Both the position numbers and the translations under genes were made by a program. The notes below the pieces were generated by a model. The model was given only the letters and a program-made list of their open reading frames with translations. It searched no databases and was not told where the DNA came from. From JBEKIK01 sp963845975 (lineage in GTDB: Bacteria; Planctomycetota; Planctomycetia; Pirellulales; Thermoguttaceae), in assembly GCA_963845975.1 (NCBI GenBank), contig CAWJUD010000002.1, positions 620,001 through 684,000 of the forward strand: a DNA stretch of 64,000 nucleotides. Reading direction: 5' to 3'. Positions 1 to 8,564 of this stretch are shown in pieces. How positions within the stretch are numbered: the stretch's first letter is position 1; every line of letters starts with the position of its first letter.

Positions 1-140
1 GCCACAAACGGACCGGTGGTACCTTCGATGATTTTCAAGTCACGGACTACGAAAGCATCGTCGAAGGTAATCGAACAAAATGCCTGGAGCCGTTCTCCCG
101 GCTCATCCATAAGCTTGACACGAACCTCGGTGATTTCCAC
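1..140 (-). CDS. spoVG: SpoVG family regulator (partial, 3' end outside window)
   Basis: The translation begins VEITEVRVKLMDEPGERLQA and continues into the FCSITFDDAFVVRDLKIIEG core, which is the conserved SpoVG fold start. I place the start at a GTG because AAGGAG lies seven bases upstream; the 60-residue cut-off hides it since the gene runs off the left edge. SpoVG proteins are small nucleic-acid-binding regulators; the target here is unknown. It follows ispE by 27 bases on the same strand, so the two are probably co-transcribed, an order also known near ispE in Firmicutes. Confidence 0.9.
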   Translation of the reverse strand, partial: MEITEVRVKLMDEPGERLQAFCSITFDDAFVVRDLKIIEGTTGPFV

Positions 141-167
141 GGCCGTTCTCCTTACGATACGTGCGAA

Positions 168-1076
168 TCAACGGCAACTATGTACTGCAAATACGCCACC
201 AACATTTAGCACTTGCAAACGTCGCGCAATGCGCCGGGCATGGCGAGCGTGACGGCAAAGCCCAAAATACGACGAACCGCTTCCGCTTAATCCATGGCCC
301 AGGCAATCCAGCCGATCGAATTCCGCTTGCAAGCGTTCGATCCAGGGGGTCATCTTCAAAGCAGCCGGAAGCAATCTGTTAAAGAGCATTCGGCCCGCTT
401 TGCTTTTATTGCCTTGCTTGAGGGCATGGACAAGCGGCCTTACCGACAAGGGCCTATCGGCCGGTCGGCAAACCTTATATACTTCCTCCGTTGCCAATCC
501 TGTAGGCGGCCGAACAATTACGAAATGCAACGTGCCAAGGGCATCAACCGGCTCGACTTGTTCGCCCCGGCCACGGCAGATCGCCGGACCGGAAGCGAGA
601 AAAAACGGGACGTCGCTACCCAATTTTGCGCCTAAACTTGCCAGTTTATTACGCGGCCAATTAAGCTCCCAGGCTAGATTAGCCGCTAACAAAGCGGCAG
701 CCGCGTCGCTTGAACCCCCGCCTAATCCCGCCGCGGTTGGTATCCGCTTTGCCAGGTTCAACTTCGCACCGGCAAGGATTCCAGCATGCTCCCTTAATAA
801 TTCAACCGCCCGTACCGCTAAATTACCTTTACCTACAAGTAACTCACCGGATTCAGCACCCTTAGTGGAACTGAATCCGCGAGACATTTCACATTGAAAT
901 TCTATATCCCCCCTTGATTTTGGAGAAAACTGCAGAGTATCGAATAGCGTAATAGGAAACATGAGCGTTTCTATCTCATGATATCCGTCACTACGTTTTG
1001 AAATTACCTCGAAAAATAAGTTTACTTTAGCAGGAGCCTGGACAATTACCTCCACCGGGTTATGGTGGATTCCCAT
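168..1076 (-). CDS. ispE: 4-diphosphocytidyl-2-C-methyl-D-erythritol kinase
   Basis: GHMP-family kinase of 302 residues. It phosphorylates the 2-hydroxyl of CDP-methylerythritol in the non-mevalonate (MEP) isoprenoid pathway in the cytosol. The N-terminus carries the substrate-side motif APAKVNLFFEV (about residues 14-24), and the glycine-rich ATP loop PTAAGLGGGSSDAAAALLAA is near residues 112-131. The C-terminal GLSGSGSSYFG matches the third GHMP motif. Length is usual for the family. The start ATG is the first in frame after the leader; it is the first gene of a probable ispE-spoVG operon. Confidence 0.93.
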   Translation of the reverse strand: MGIHHNPVEVIVQAPAKVNLFFEVISKRSDGYHEIETLMFPITLFDTLQFSPKSRGDIEFQCEMSRGFSSTKGAESGELLVGKGNLAVRAVELLREHAGILAGAKLNLAKRIPTAAGLGGGSSDAAAALLAANLAWELNWPRNKLASLGAKLGSDVPFFLASGPAICRGRGEQVEPVDALGTLHFVIVRPPTGLATEEVYKVCRPADRPLSVRPLVHALKQGNKSKAGRMLFNRLLPAALKMTPWIERLQAEFDRLDCLGHGLSGSGSSYFGLCRHARHARRIARRLQVLNVGGVFAVHSCR

Positions 1077-1488
1077 TGCCTAATTCCCTCACGATGTTAT
1101 TATATAGGCCCCTGTTTTTTCGAATAATTACACACGCTAGTACAGGGGATTCTACCACCCCGAGACTGTCCGGTCAATCGGAGTAGAAACAACTTTCGAT
1201 TAAAATTTGAAATTTTTATTTTTATGATATCTGAACTCTAATGTCCTAAACCAAAATATTTTGTTTAAATTAGCTTTTTTTAAAAATAATAACCTACATG
1301 GCGGGGAAAGTGGGGGGGATTACCCCTGCTCAATGAATACCTATGGCCACAGGCTCTTGCATTCCATCTTTATGTCCATTAGGTATAAAGTATTCTTTTC
1401 GACATAATACAAATTTAATAAAGGCTGGATATGACTTTTGAACGATCGGCTCCAGTATTCGGCCGCTAACTAAATAGGTAATCAGATT
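1077..1488. other. AT-rich intergenic region between ispE and the receiver gene
   Basis: This 412-base stretch holds the divergent upstream regions of ispE (minus) and the response regulator (plus). A 7-bp inverted repeat, CCCCTGT with ACAGGGG, spans about 1109-1146 just upstream of ispE. The part from 1195 to 1290 is strongly AT-rich. I see no convincing gene or known RNA in it. Confidence 0.5.
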
Positions 1489-1890
1489 ATGGTCGACGAA
1501 AAGACCAATGGCGAAAACACTCAAAAACCGAAAAAACGCGTTCTCCTTGTGGACGATGACCGTGAGATCGTGGAATCCATGCGCATCGCCTTGGAAGCCA
1601 GCGGATATGACATTCTCGTCGCCCGGGACGGCAACCAAGGACTTGTCATGGTCGAGCGAGACGATCCGGACCTGGTCATTCTCGACATGATGATGCCCAA
1701 GCGGAGCGGCTTTCTGGTATTGGAAAAAGTGCGGCGGACCAGACCTATCCCCCTGCGGGTAATCATGATTACCGCCAATGAAGGCAGCCGGCATAAAGCC
1801 TATGCCGAAATGCTCGGGGTGGACGACTACATCCGCAAACCCTTTGCCATGGACCGCCTGCTGGAAAGCGTGAATCGGCTGCTGGCCTAA
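1489..1890 (+). CDS. Stand-alone receiver (CheY-like) response regulator
   Basis: A single receiver domain of 133 residues with no output domain. The acidic pocket is LLVDDDRE (about residues 19-26), the phospho-acceptor aspartate sits in DLVILDMMMPKRSG (about residue 67), the signalling Thr is in VIMITANEG, and the conserved lysine is in DYIRKPF. The protein should be phosphorylated by a histidine kinase that is not in this window. An unusual N-terminal tail (MVDEKTNGENTQKPKK) precedes the domain. The gene is convergent with the YdjY lipoprotein gene, separated by hairpin repeats that can terminate transcription. Confidence 0.88.
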   Translation: MVDEKTNGENTQKPKKRVLLVDDDREIVESMRIALEASGYDILVARDGNQGLVMVERDDPDLVILDMMMPKRSGFLVLEKVRRTRPIPLRVIMITANEGSRHKAYAEMLGVDDYIRKPFAMDRLLESVNRLLA

Positions 1891-1897
1891 GCAGGAG

Positions 1898-2005
1898 GAC
1901 AGGCGTTCTTGCCTGTCAAAACCAGGAGGACAAGCATTCTTGCCTGTCTTTTTTTGCCTGTCTTTTTCGGGCCAGACAAGAATGTCCGGCCTCCTGTTTT
2001 GGCTA
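1898..2005. repeat. Three copies of a palindromic repeat, second copy a likely terminator
   Basis: The unit is GACAGGC, a TTCTT-type loop, then GCCTGTC (1898-1917). A second copy with one G-U change is at 1929-1948, followed directly by seven T residues, which makes it a credible rho-independent terminator for the receiver gene. A third diverged copy in the opposite orientation ends about 2005 (AGACAAGAATGTCCGGCCTC). The copies are joined by AGGAGGAC spacers, so they look like a dispersed REP-type element rather than a simple terminator. Confidence 0.7.
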
Positions 2006-2025
2006 GGTTATACTGTTGCGACTCA

Positions 2026-2970
2026 TCAAGGCGTTTTATCGGTTTTTGATATTTCCAGCTTCGGCTTCAATATCAGCGTGACCGGCGTGCCTGGAGCAGG
2101 CAACCGCTCGGTAAAACCTTCGAACAAGCGAGATTCAATTTTCGAGACGCTCTCAATTGGCACATCCAGCAACGCGGTAGGCAGATTCAATACGCTGATA
2201 AAATCGCCGCGATCCGCCAGGTAAGACTTTTCGCCCGTCGATTTATCTTCCCAGAACAGGCTGCCCGCGAAGACCCAATTGACGTCGAGCTGTTTTTTAG
2301 TTTTGATATCGCGGATCCACTCCTGAGCCCGGGCCTTTTGACGTTTGCCGTTCTGATCTTTCCAGGCAACGTCAATTTCCACCTCTGTGCCCGAGGGGGG
2401 AACGTACTGTGGATCGAATTGCACCGGCTTGCCTGGTTTGGCATCCAAGGCCAACAGGGCGGCGTGCACGATACTGGGCATGGTATATATCACCACTACC
2501 GATTCGTAGCCTCGATCGGGATATGTGGCAAAGAACTCAAGTGGTAAATTGGCCCTGCACACGGAACCGATTAGAATGACTTGCTTGTTTTTCTTGTCGA
2601 TCCAAACCGGATAAACCGGATGCAGTTTTATCAGGTCCTCGGGCTTGTCGACCAGTGGCGGACCAAGGTTGCGGGGCATTTCCATCGATTCTTCGGCTGC
2701 ACGATTCTCTGTCTCCGCGGCAGTGGTCGCGGCCGAGGGCTGTTTCTCAACCTCTGGTTTTTCCTCCACTTGGCTCTTATTCTTGTCGGCTTGGACTTGC
2801 TCCCCCTGTTTATCAAGGCCGCTTGTACCAGGGCCGGCCGACTGGGAAGGCCGTGCTGAAGCATTAGTTTGGCGTTCAGCGCTGGGTTTTGGACAGCCGC
2901 ACAAAAGCAAAGACGTGAAAATCACCGCGATAAATCGAGATTTATCTAATAAACCCGGGAATGTCCTCAC
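2026..2970 (-). CDS. YdjY-domain lipoprotein
   Basis: I start at a GTG (2970) because AAGGAG lies eight bases upstream; the longer ATG reading adds 20 residues with no ribosome site. The 314-residue product then opens VRTFPGLLDKSRFI and has a lipobox LLLCGC, so it is a membrane-anchored lipoprotein with a disordered, charged linker (about residues 30-95). The rest matches planctomycete YdjY-domain proteins: VWIDKKNKQVIL, then VHAALLALDAKPGKPVQFDP, then RAQEWIRD, DVNWVFAGSLFWED, and TALLDVPIES. The biochemical role of the YdjY domain is not known to me. Confidence 0.8.
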   Translation of the reverse strand: MRTFPGLLDKSRFIAVIFTSLLLCGCPKPSAERQTNASARPSQSAGPGTSGLDKQGEQVQADKNKSQVEEKPEVEKQPSAATTAAETENRAAEESMEMPRNLGPPLVDKPEDLIKLHPVYPVWIDKKNKQVILIGSVCRANLPLEFFATYPDRGYESVVVIYTMPSIVHAALLALDAKPGKPVQFDPQYVPPSGTEVEIDVAWKDQNGKRQKARAQEWIRDIKTKKQLDVNWVFAGSLFWEDKSTGEKSYLADRGDFISVLNLPTALLDVPIESVSKIESRLFEGFTERLPAPGTPVTLILKPKLEISKTDKTP

Positions 2971-3113
2971 AATTGAACTCCTTATGGCAAAAGACAACTG
3001 GGCCGCTACAAAAAAATGCCGCAATGCCATCCCGCGGATGGCATCTCATCTTTGCTATAAGGATACCCCTAATTGGCGAAAATATGCAAGTAGACTTGTT
3101 TGACTATTGATCA

Positions 3114-4766
3114 CTACGGCATTGCCGCTTCCAACAGCTCAGGTTGATTTTGGGTGATCTTGCGGACATCGTCGCGAACCCTAAAGAAGGCGCCGATGAC
3201 CTCGGGATCCCACTGCTTTCCCGCCCCGTTGCGCAAAATCTGTTCTATTTTTTCTTCGGACATGCCTTCCCGGTAGGGGCGGTCGCTGCTCATGGCATCG
3301 TAAGCGTCGGCCACCGCGACAATGCGGGCGGCAAATGGAATCTGTTCCGCTTCCAAGTTTTCCGGATATCCGCCTCCATCCCAAGATTCGTGATGGTGCA
3401 GCACGACCGGCATCACGTCTTTCAGATTGTTCAAATCACGGAGAATGCGGGAACCGATTTCCACGTGCGTTTTGATGTGCTGAAATTCCTCCACGCTGAG
3501 TTTGCCCGGCTTATGAAGCACGTCGTCATTAATCCCGATCTTGCCTATGTCGTGCAACATGCCGGAAAGGTATAACGTATTGAGCATCTGTTCGTCGCAG
3601 CCCAGTTCCTTGGCCAGGCGGACGGAAATGCGGGCCACACGATCGCTGTGACCGCAGGTGTAGGGGTCTTTGGCGTCGATGGCCGACGTGAAGGCGCGAA
3701 CGAATCCTGCCAGCAATTCCGACTGCTGCCGGTATAACTCGATGTTTCCGCTATGGATGCCCAGGATGGCGGCAACGGTATTCAACAAATTCGCTTCTAC
3801 CGTCCCGAACTCGGCGTCAGTCAGATGATTAAACACCGCCAGCCAGCCGAAGAGGTTTGAACCCTCGGCCATGGGGACCACAACCGCCTGCCGCACCGAT
3901 GGAAACGGCCAATCTTCCCGGCTCGTAATCGGCCGGTTTACCACAACCGGGCGGTAATTATTCTCCACGTCCAAATATCGTATCAGCGCCGAAAACTCTT
4001 TATTATCCACGGGACAGTCGCCGTGCGTGATTGTGATCGTGGAATTTCGGGCCGTGTGTGTCACCGATTTATCGGCGGCGGATATCGGAATAAGCTGCAA
4101 CGCCAAACTTTTCGCCGGCAGCACTTCTTCCAGCCATTTGAGCGTTATCCGCCCCAATTCCTCGTCGCTTTTCGAAATTTTCAGGTTATGGGTAAGGCGA
4201 TACAGCAGACTGATTTCTTCGAAGCTGCCCGTAAGTTGAACGGATAGGCTGCTGGTTTCCTCCTGCAATTCCTTGATGCATTGTCGCGATTCGATATAGT
4301 CGAGTATCAATTCACAAGTGTGCTGCAAAATCTCCGGCGCCCAGGGAATTTGTCGCAGCGCCCATTGCGCCGCTTCCTCTGGTTTTAAACCAAGTGCAAC
4401 GGCCTGCCGCTCCAACAATTCACCCGGCTCGATGAGTCGAGTTATAAACAGGCTTACCGCAACTACGCAATTTCCTTTGCCGTCGGGAATCGGCAGGGCC
4501 AGCATGATGAAGGGGTCTTCTTCATCGAGAAATTCAGGTTTGCCGTGCAGGGCTACGATGCGGCATACTTCGCCGCGCAGCGTCCAATCGCAGGCAGGCA
4601 AATCGGGCGATTCCACCAAGACTTCGCCCGTGACACCGTCGAAAATCGTAAATTGCGTGTGAAAACTCCGAATGAGCAACTTCATAAGATCGCTGTTTAA
4701 GGCGATAGAGCTGCTTTTCGCGACCGAGTCATTTTCAGTGGATGCAACTGCGTCGGAAGTCGGCAT
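3114..4766 (-). CDS. GAF-like sensor with HD-GYP domain, predicted c-di-GMP phosphodiesterase
   Basis: 550 residues. The first 180 residues form an unrecognised sensor segment, a GAF-like domain follows (about 190-350), and the C-terminal third is HD-GYP. Motifs are HSDRVARIS (about residue 375), HDIGKIG (H403/D404), HHHESWDGGGYPENL (GYP near 463) and ADAYDAMSSDRPYR. HD-GYP enzymes hydrolyse c-di-GMP to pGpG or GMP with a di- or tri-metal site. The residues expected for activity are all present. It is transcribed away from the Nudix gene. Together with the GEMM riboswitch before the Tad pilin it suggests c-di-GMP signalling matters here, though no direct link is shown. Confidence 0.9.
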   Translation of the reverse strand: MPTSDAVASTENDSVAKSSSIALNSDLMKLLIRSFHTQFTIFDGVTGEVLVESPDLPACDWTLRGEVCRIVALHGKPEFLDEEDPFIMLALPIPDGKGNCVVAVSLFITRLIEPGELLERQAVALGLKPEEAAQWALRQIPWAPEILQHTCELILDYIESRQCIKELQEETSSLSVQLTGSFEEISLLYRLTHNLKISKSDEELGRITLKWLEEVLPAKSLALQLIPISAADKSVTHTARNSTITITHGDCPVDNKEFSALIRYLDVENNYRPVVVNRPITSREDWPFPSVRQAVVVPMAEGSNLFGWLAVFNHLTDAEFGTVEANLLNTVAAILGIHSGNIELYRQQSELLAGFVRAFTSAIDAKDPYTCGHSDRVARISVRLAKELGCDEQMLNTLYLSGMLHDIGKIGINDDVLHKPGKLSVEEFQHIKTHVEIGSRILRDLNNLKDVMPVVLHHHESWDGGGYPENLEAEQIPFAARIVAVADAYDAMSSDRPYREGMSEEKIEQILRNGAGKQWDPEVIGAFFRVRDDVRKITQNQPELLEAAMP

Positions 4767-5059
4767 GAATAACCAGTAAGTTCCGATGTTTCGCGATACA
4801 TAACCTTAATCTGGATACCTAGATAAATTTATGTCACATTACATCAAGGGGCAAAAAACTTTACGCTTCCCATGCTTCTGAGGTGGATAGTCATGTCGTG
4901 GGGAAAAAAGACGCTTATAATGACAATGCTGGAAATGACGGCCTTGTTTCCTTATTAAAAACTCCCGTTAAGTATGGCTCGTAAGAATTTTCCTTAACCA
5001 GGATGTGTCGTTGCGGCTCATGTTGATTGCGATTGTTATGATCCCGGGGCCCGTTACTA

Positions 5060-5575
5060 ATGATTAAACCAGTTGTTATTTTTCAAGCCAACCGTTTTTG
5101 CATCGAGCGTGTGGTCCAAATCGCTCCAGACGGCGCAGAATGCGTTCGCGAAATCGTCCGTCATCCAGGCGCGGTGGTAATCCTGCCGCTTCTGGACGAC
5201 GGCCAGGTGGTCTTAGTTCGCAATTATCGAGTGGCCGTAAACCAAACGCTTATCGAACTGCCGGCGGGCACCCTCAATCGTTCCGAGGATCCGCTTTCTA
5301 CCGCTAAACGCGGACTTGCCGAAGAAACCGGATATAGAGCCGGAAACATGGAGCTTTTGCTCGCGTTTTGCATGTCTCCCGGCATTCTGGACGAAAAAAT
5401 GCACTTGTTTCTGGCAACCGCCTTAACGGCCGGCAAGATGGCCCTGGAGCGGGGCGAAGATATTCATCCCTTTGTATGCGCTTGGGATGAAGCCGTCTCC
5501 ATGGTCCGCCGCGGCGAAATCCGCGACGCCAAAACCCTGGTGGGATTGCTTTACTACGAACGCTTCATGCGATGA
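5060..5575 (+). CDS. Nudix hydrolase, ADP-ribose pyrophosphatase type
   Basis: 171 residues of NudF/ADP-ribose pyrophosphatase layout: VVILPLLDDGQVVLVRNYR, then LIELPAGTLN and the Nudix box. Aligned to GX5EX7REUXEEXGU the box reads G-TLNRS-E-DPLSTAK-RG-L-A-EE-T-G-Y, so the usual RE is RG. The two metal-binding EE residues are kept. Loss of that glutamate may weaken metal binding. There is no good ribosome site before the ATG. These enzymes hydrolyse ADP-ribose or other nucleoside diphosphate sugars in the cytosol. Confidence 0.85.
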   Translation: MIKPVVIFQANRFCIERVVQIAPDGAECVREIVRHPGAVVILPLLDDGQVVLVRNYRVAVNQTLIELPAGTLNRSEDPLSTAKRGLAEETGYRAGNMELLLAFCMSPGILDEKMHLFLATALTAGKMALERGEDIHPFVCAWDEAVSMVRRGEIRDAKTLVGLLYYERFMR

Positions 5576-5595
5576 AATGCCTGTTGCTAGTCGGC

Positions 5596-5769
5596 TTAAA
5601 AACCAAAGTCATGAAGATGGCCCACGATTCCCGACCACATGCCCCCGGCCTGGGCTCCAACCAAACTGATTGCACTTATAAGCGTCATGAGTATCATGGC
5701 CAAAACAACTGCATATTCAACGGCTGTAGCCGCCTCTTCTTCCAGGAAAAAATTATTTAAAAAACGCAT
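5596..5769 (-). CDS. Small Flp/Fap-type pilin, isolated from the Tad locus
   Basis: A 57-residue protein: MRFLNNFFLEEEAATAVEYA, then a hydrophobic helix (VVLAMILMTLISAISLVG) and a short tail. It has the type IVb pilin signature, with the Glu at +5 and Tyr at +6 after a predicted cleavage site, but the residue before the cut is Ala where Gly is usual. AGGAAGG sits about nine bases before the ATG. It lies about 38 kb from the main Tad cluster and overlaps nothing real. It is a plausible alternative or minor pilin processed by the prepilin peptidase at 42513-43079. The gene is too short for most ORF thresholds. Confidence 0.85.
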   Translation of the reverse strand: MRFLNNFFLEEEAATAVEYAVVLAMILMTLISAISLVGAQAGGMWSGIVGHLHDFGF

Positions 5770-6352
5770 GGCAAAGCCTTCCTTTCCGACCCGCCGGTCG
5801 GTGGGATAGCGCGGCGTTTTGTGCTAAGTTATTCCAATCGCGCCGCTTTATCTTGTCAGTCTGCTGCCTGTGCATCTGTACGGAATTTATCCGTATTTTT
5901 CCGCCGATATGGCGTCCCCGCGTTATCCCGAAAGCTCAAGCTGAAAAGCTTTAAGTCTCTAAATCAAATCTATGTTATTCAGCAAGAGTGTCAAACTGTT
6001 ATTCCAAGTGCTCCAATACTACTAAAAGATACGATTACACCAAATTTGGTTATATTCCACCCAAATTGACAATTTCACGTTGACTTTTTCATACAATCTG
6101 GCTCAACATCCTTCATGACATCTACTCATAAAACACTCAAAAAAAACCGTACATTTTGACGCTTTTAGGGGTTAAAAGGGGGGGTTTTTAAAATAAATTG
6201 CTGACAATAATGGACAAATTTGGTTATGTTGTACGTTATTCTTCGTCAATTATTTAAGCCCCGGCGAATGCATCGGGGGTTCGATTGCGGGTTTATGCCG
6301 CGCTAAGGTTGGGGGTTTTTCACCTTTTTTTGCTACATGAAAGGAGGCAGCG
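5770..6352. other. Long intergenic region between pilin and protease remnant
   Basis: Holds the upstream region of the minus-strand pilin and of the plus-strand protease remnant. A direct repeat CAAATTTGGTTAT occurs at about 6040 and 6213. Near 6256-6285 is a hairpin of the CCCCCG / CGGGGG repeat family found elsewhere in the window. No protein-coding signal stands out. Confidence 0.45.
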
Positions 6353-7726
6353 GTGAGACGCACGGGGTTATATCGCCTAACGGCGACGGCGTTAGTCTTT
6401 TCTTGGATTCTTCTTATTCGAACGCCCCTTAGTTATTGGGCTCAGGATGTCCAAATCGATCTTATTCCCGGTATCGACGAAATTGGCAGCCAAATCGAAA
6501 CCGTGTAAGTCTATAAAGAATCCGGCGTCGATCGAACCATGTTTGGCATCTACGACACCGGGGCTTCGGTAATCTCCATTTCCGCCGAGGACCAAGGCGG
6601 TTTTGGCGGGCTGTTCAGTTCCTCGCCGGTTCCAATTTTGCAGCCGGGCGGAGCGGGCGCCCAAGGCATAGGCGGCGATCTGACCGGCGACGTCTCCAAA
6701 CCGGGGACCATTTTGGCCGACGGTTTACACGCATTCGTCATTGATTTTTACGATATTCTAAACTGGAGCATCGATACTTCACATGCAACGTCGGTGCCTT
6801 CCATTCAAACCTTCGTGGGCACTGCCAGCGGGAGTGCGTCTTTGCCGAGCATCACCGGCACGCCCATCCACAGCACGGGCCTGGTAAGCAAAGTCGACAG
6901 GCAAGATTATAAGATTGATTTCGGCGACGGCTGGTCTTCGGCATCCCGGATTTGCACTTTGTGGCCCCTAAAACCGCCGACGCCGTCTTGCCCGGCACAT
7001 CTTTTACGCCCACGCCCGTGCGGATCCCATTGCAATTGCTCGGCGAGAGCAATTACGCCCATCCCGGCCTTTCGGTTACCACAGGGCCTAATCCCGTTCA
7101 AAACAGCGTGGAACTGCAACAAGGGTCAAATATCATAACCAATAAAACATTTCTCTTCGATACCGGCGCAGATGACCATTATTTCCACAAAGGTCGCTGC
7201 TGATTTGGGCCTGGATCTTACCGCGCCGACCACAACCATCGACGTGCAGGGCGCGGCCGGCACTCCGGTCTCTGTTCCCGGTTATGTCATCAACACGCTC
7301 GAACTTCCCCGCCTGGACCAGAGCAACGCTCCCATCAGCGATAAATTAATAATCACTAAAGTGCCCGTTTTCGTGCTCGATCTGGGCGTCGACGGATTGG
7401 ACGGAATCTTGGGCATGAACCTCTGGAACACCTCCGAAGGCATGCTCTACGATCCTTCCGATCCAAGTCACGCTTATGTGGACATGACCTTAGATAACGA
7501 TCCCAGCCGCGGATTGACCCAGAGTGAATTAGAAGAAGAATTAGCCTTATGGGATATTTCCGCTTTCAGCGGCGCCGTACATACTAAAACTACGGTGAAT
7601 TTATCCGACTTCAGCCTTCCCGTGCCCGAACCCGCCGCGTTGATTCTCTTGGCAATGGGTATGATGGGCTTACTGCCCCATCTGCTGCGCAGTACCCATT
7701 CCGCAAGCTTTAGGCTGGAGCCCTGA
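6353..7726 (+). pseudogene. Decayed two-lobed retropepsin-like aspartic protease with PEP-CTERM tail
   Basis: A GTG start with AAGGAGG seven bases upstream opens a signal peptide (VRRTGLYRLTATALVFSWIL). After 51 codons there is an in-frame TAA (6506-6508). The same frame continues with FGIYDTGASVISIS, an aspartic-protease active-site motif. The reading then moves to another frame near 6935 (GIPDLHFVAPKTADAVLPGT) and back near 7165. The second motif TFLFDTGA-QMTIIS straddles this last shift. Downstream come DGLDGILGMNLW and a C-terminal VPEPAALILLAMGMMGLLPH anchor, a PEP-CTERM sorting signal. Two DTGA motifs imply a bilobal enzyme. Three lesions make it a pseudogene, or an assembly with errors. 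Confidence 0.8.
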
Positions 7727-7815
7727 TACCGAAGAAATACGCCGAAAACAACCACGAAACCCCTTGCGGTTTCGCGGCTGTGCCAGTCCAAATTTTGTTG
7801 GATGTTCCCAAAAAA

Positions 7816-7968
7816 TCAGCCGCTTCGAGTCCTGCCCTTTTTAGGATGAGCTTCCAGCGAACTGCATCGCTTGCAGCGAAATTGCTGCGAACTGAGTTTC
7901 CCCCCGCACTTGCTGCAGCGGCGTTCTCTTAATTTCCTCGCAAACTTGGTACGCGGTCGAAGTCCCAT
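7816..7968 (-). CDS. 50-residue zinc-ribbon protein
   Basis: The predicted product is MGLRPRTKFARKLRERRCSK followed by CGGKLSSQQFRCKRCSSLEA and a basic tail. Two C-x2-C pairs (C18/C21 and C32/C35) about ten residues apart form a zinc-ribbon; the N-terminus is very basic. AGGATGG stands about eight bases before the ATG. The gene lies 48 bases downstream of tRNA-Pro on the same strand and could be read from the same transcript. Short basic zinc ribbons of this type are often ribosome- or RNA-associated; that is inference. Confidence 0.7.
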   Translation of the reverse strand: MGLRPRTKFARKLRERRCSKCGGKLSSQQFRCKRCSSLEAHPKKGRTRSG

Positions 7969-8013
7969 GTCTAGACCATCCTATGAATCATTAAAGTTAA
8001 TATTCTCACTCCC

Positions 8014-8091
<78 letters not shown>

Positions 8092-8232
8092 CAACTATTC
8101 GGGTGATATCAATCCACCCTGTAGTGCTTATTGTCTTTCTGTAATTTACCTCCCCAATTAAAAATATGCAATTGCACATCTGTGATTTATAAGTTACAAT
8201 TTGTTTGATTATAAACGAAGGATTGAGAAACG

Positions 8233-8550
8233 ATGAAAGAGAAAGTTAGCGTTTCGCACGATGAGGTAATGATCAAAAGGCTGCGGAAGAACCGAGCCTT
8301 CGCTGCCGAATATCTCAAGGCGGCGATGGAGGATACTGAAGAGCCGATGGTGCTGTTGGTTGCATTGCGGCACATTGCCGAAGCCCGCGGAGGCATCGCC
8401 AAGGTCGCCAAGGCGGCGGGTATTGAGCGGGAGAGCCTATATCGCGCCCTGTCACCACGAGGTAATCCGCGTCTCTCCACACTCTTCGCGGTGACAAAAG
8501 CAATGGGGTTGTCACTCACGGTCGAGAGTTCTCATGCAACGCACTATTGA
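8233..8550 (+). CDS. HigA-like addiction-module antidote protein, no adjacent toxin
   Basis: 105 residues with a C-terminal Xre-like helix-turn-helix (GGIAKVAKAAGIERESLYRALS) typical of the putative addiction-module antidote family (HI1420 downstream type). The family partner is usually a RelE/HigB-like toxin encoded just upstream; here a tRNA lies upstream and parB is convergent downstream, so the antitoxin appears orphaned. AAGGA sits about ten bases before the ATG. The AT-rich leader has TTTATAA and TTATAAA half sites (about 8187-8217) that could be an autoregulatory operator. Confidence 0.82.
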   Translation: MKEKVSVSHDEVMIKRLRKNRAFAAEYLKAAMEDTEEPMVLLVALRHIAEARGGIAKVAKAAGIERESLYRALSPRGNPRLSTLFAVTKAMGLSLTVESSHATHY

Positions 8551-8564
8551 AATACCATCTTAAC

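Noticed and set aside
2968..3030. Longer start for the YdjY lipoprotein
   Set aside because: The extra 20 residues precede the lipoprotein signal and have no ribosome site, while AAGGAG stands before the GTG.
5821..6069. 82-residue plus-strand ORF between pilin and protease
   Set aside because: No start signal, no homology seen and AT-rich low-complexity sequence.
6539..7726. Two or three separate small secreted proteins
   Set aside because: The fragments carry one signal peptide, two active-site motifs and one PEP-CTERM tail in order, as expected of one gene.
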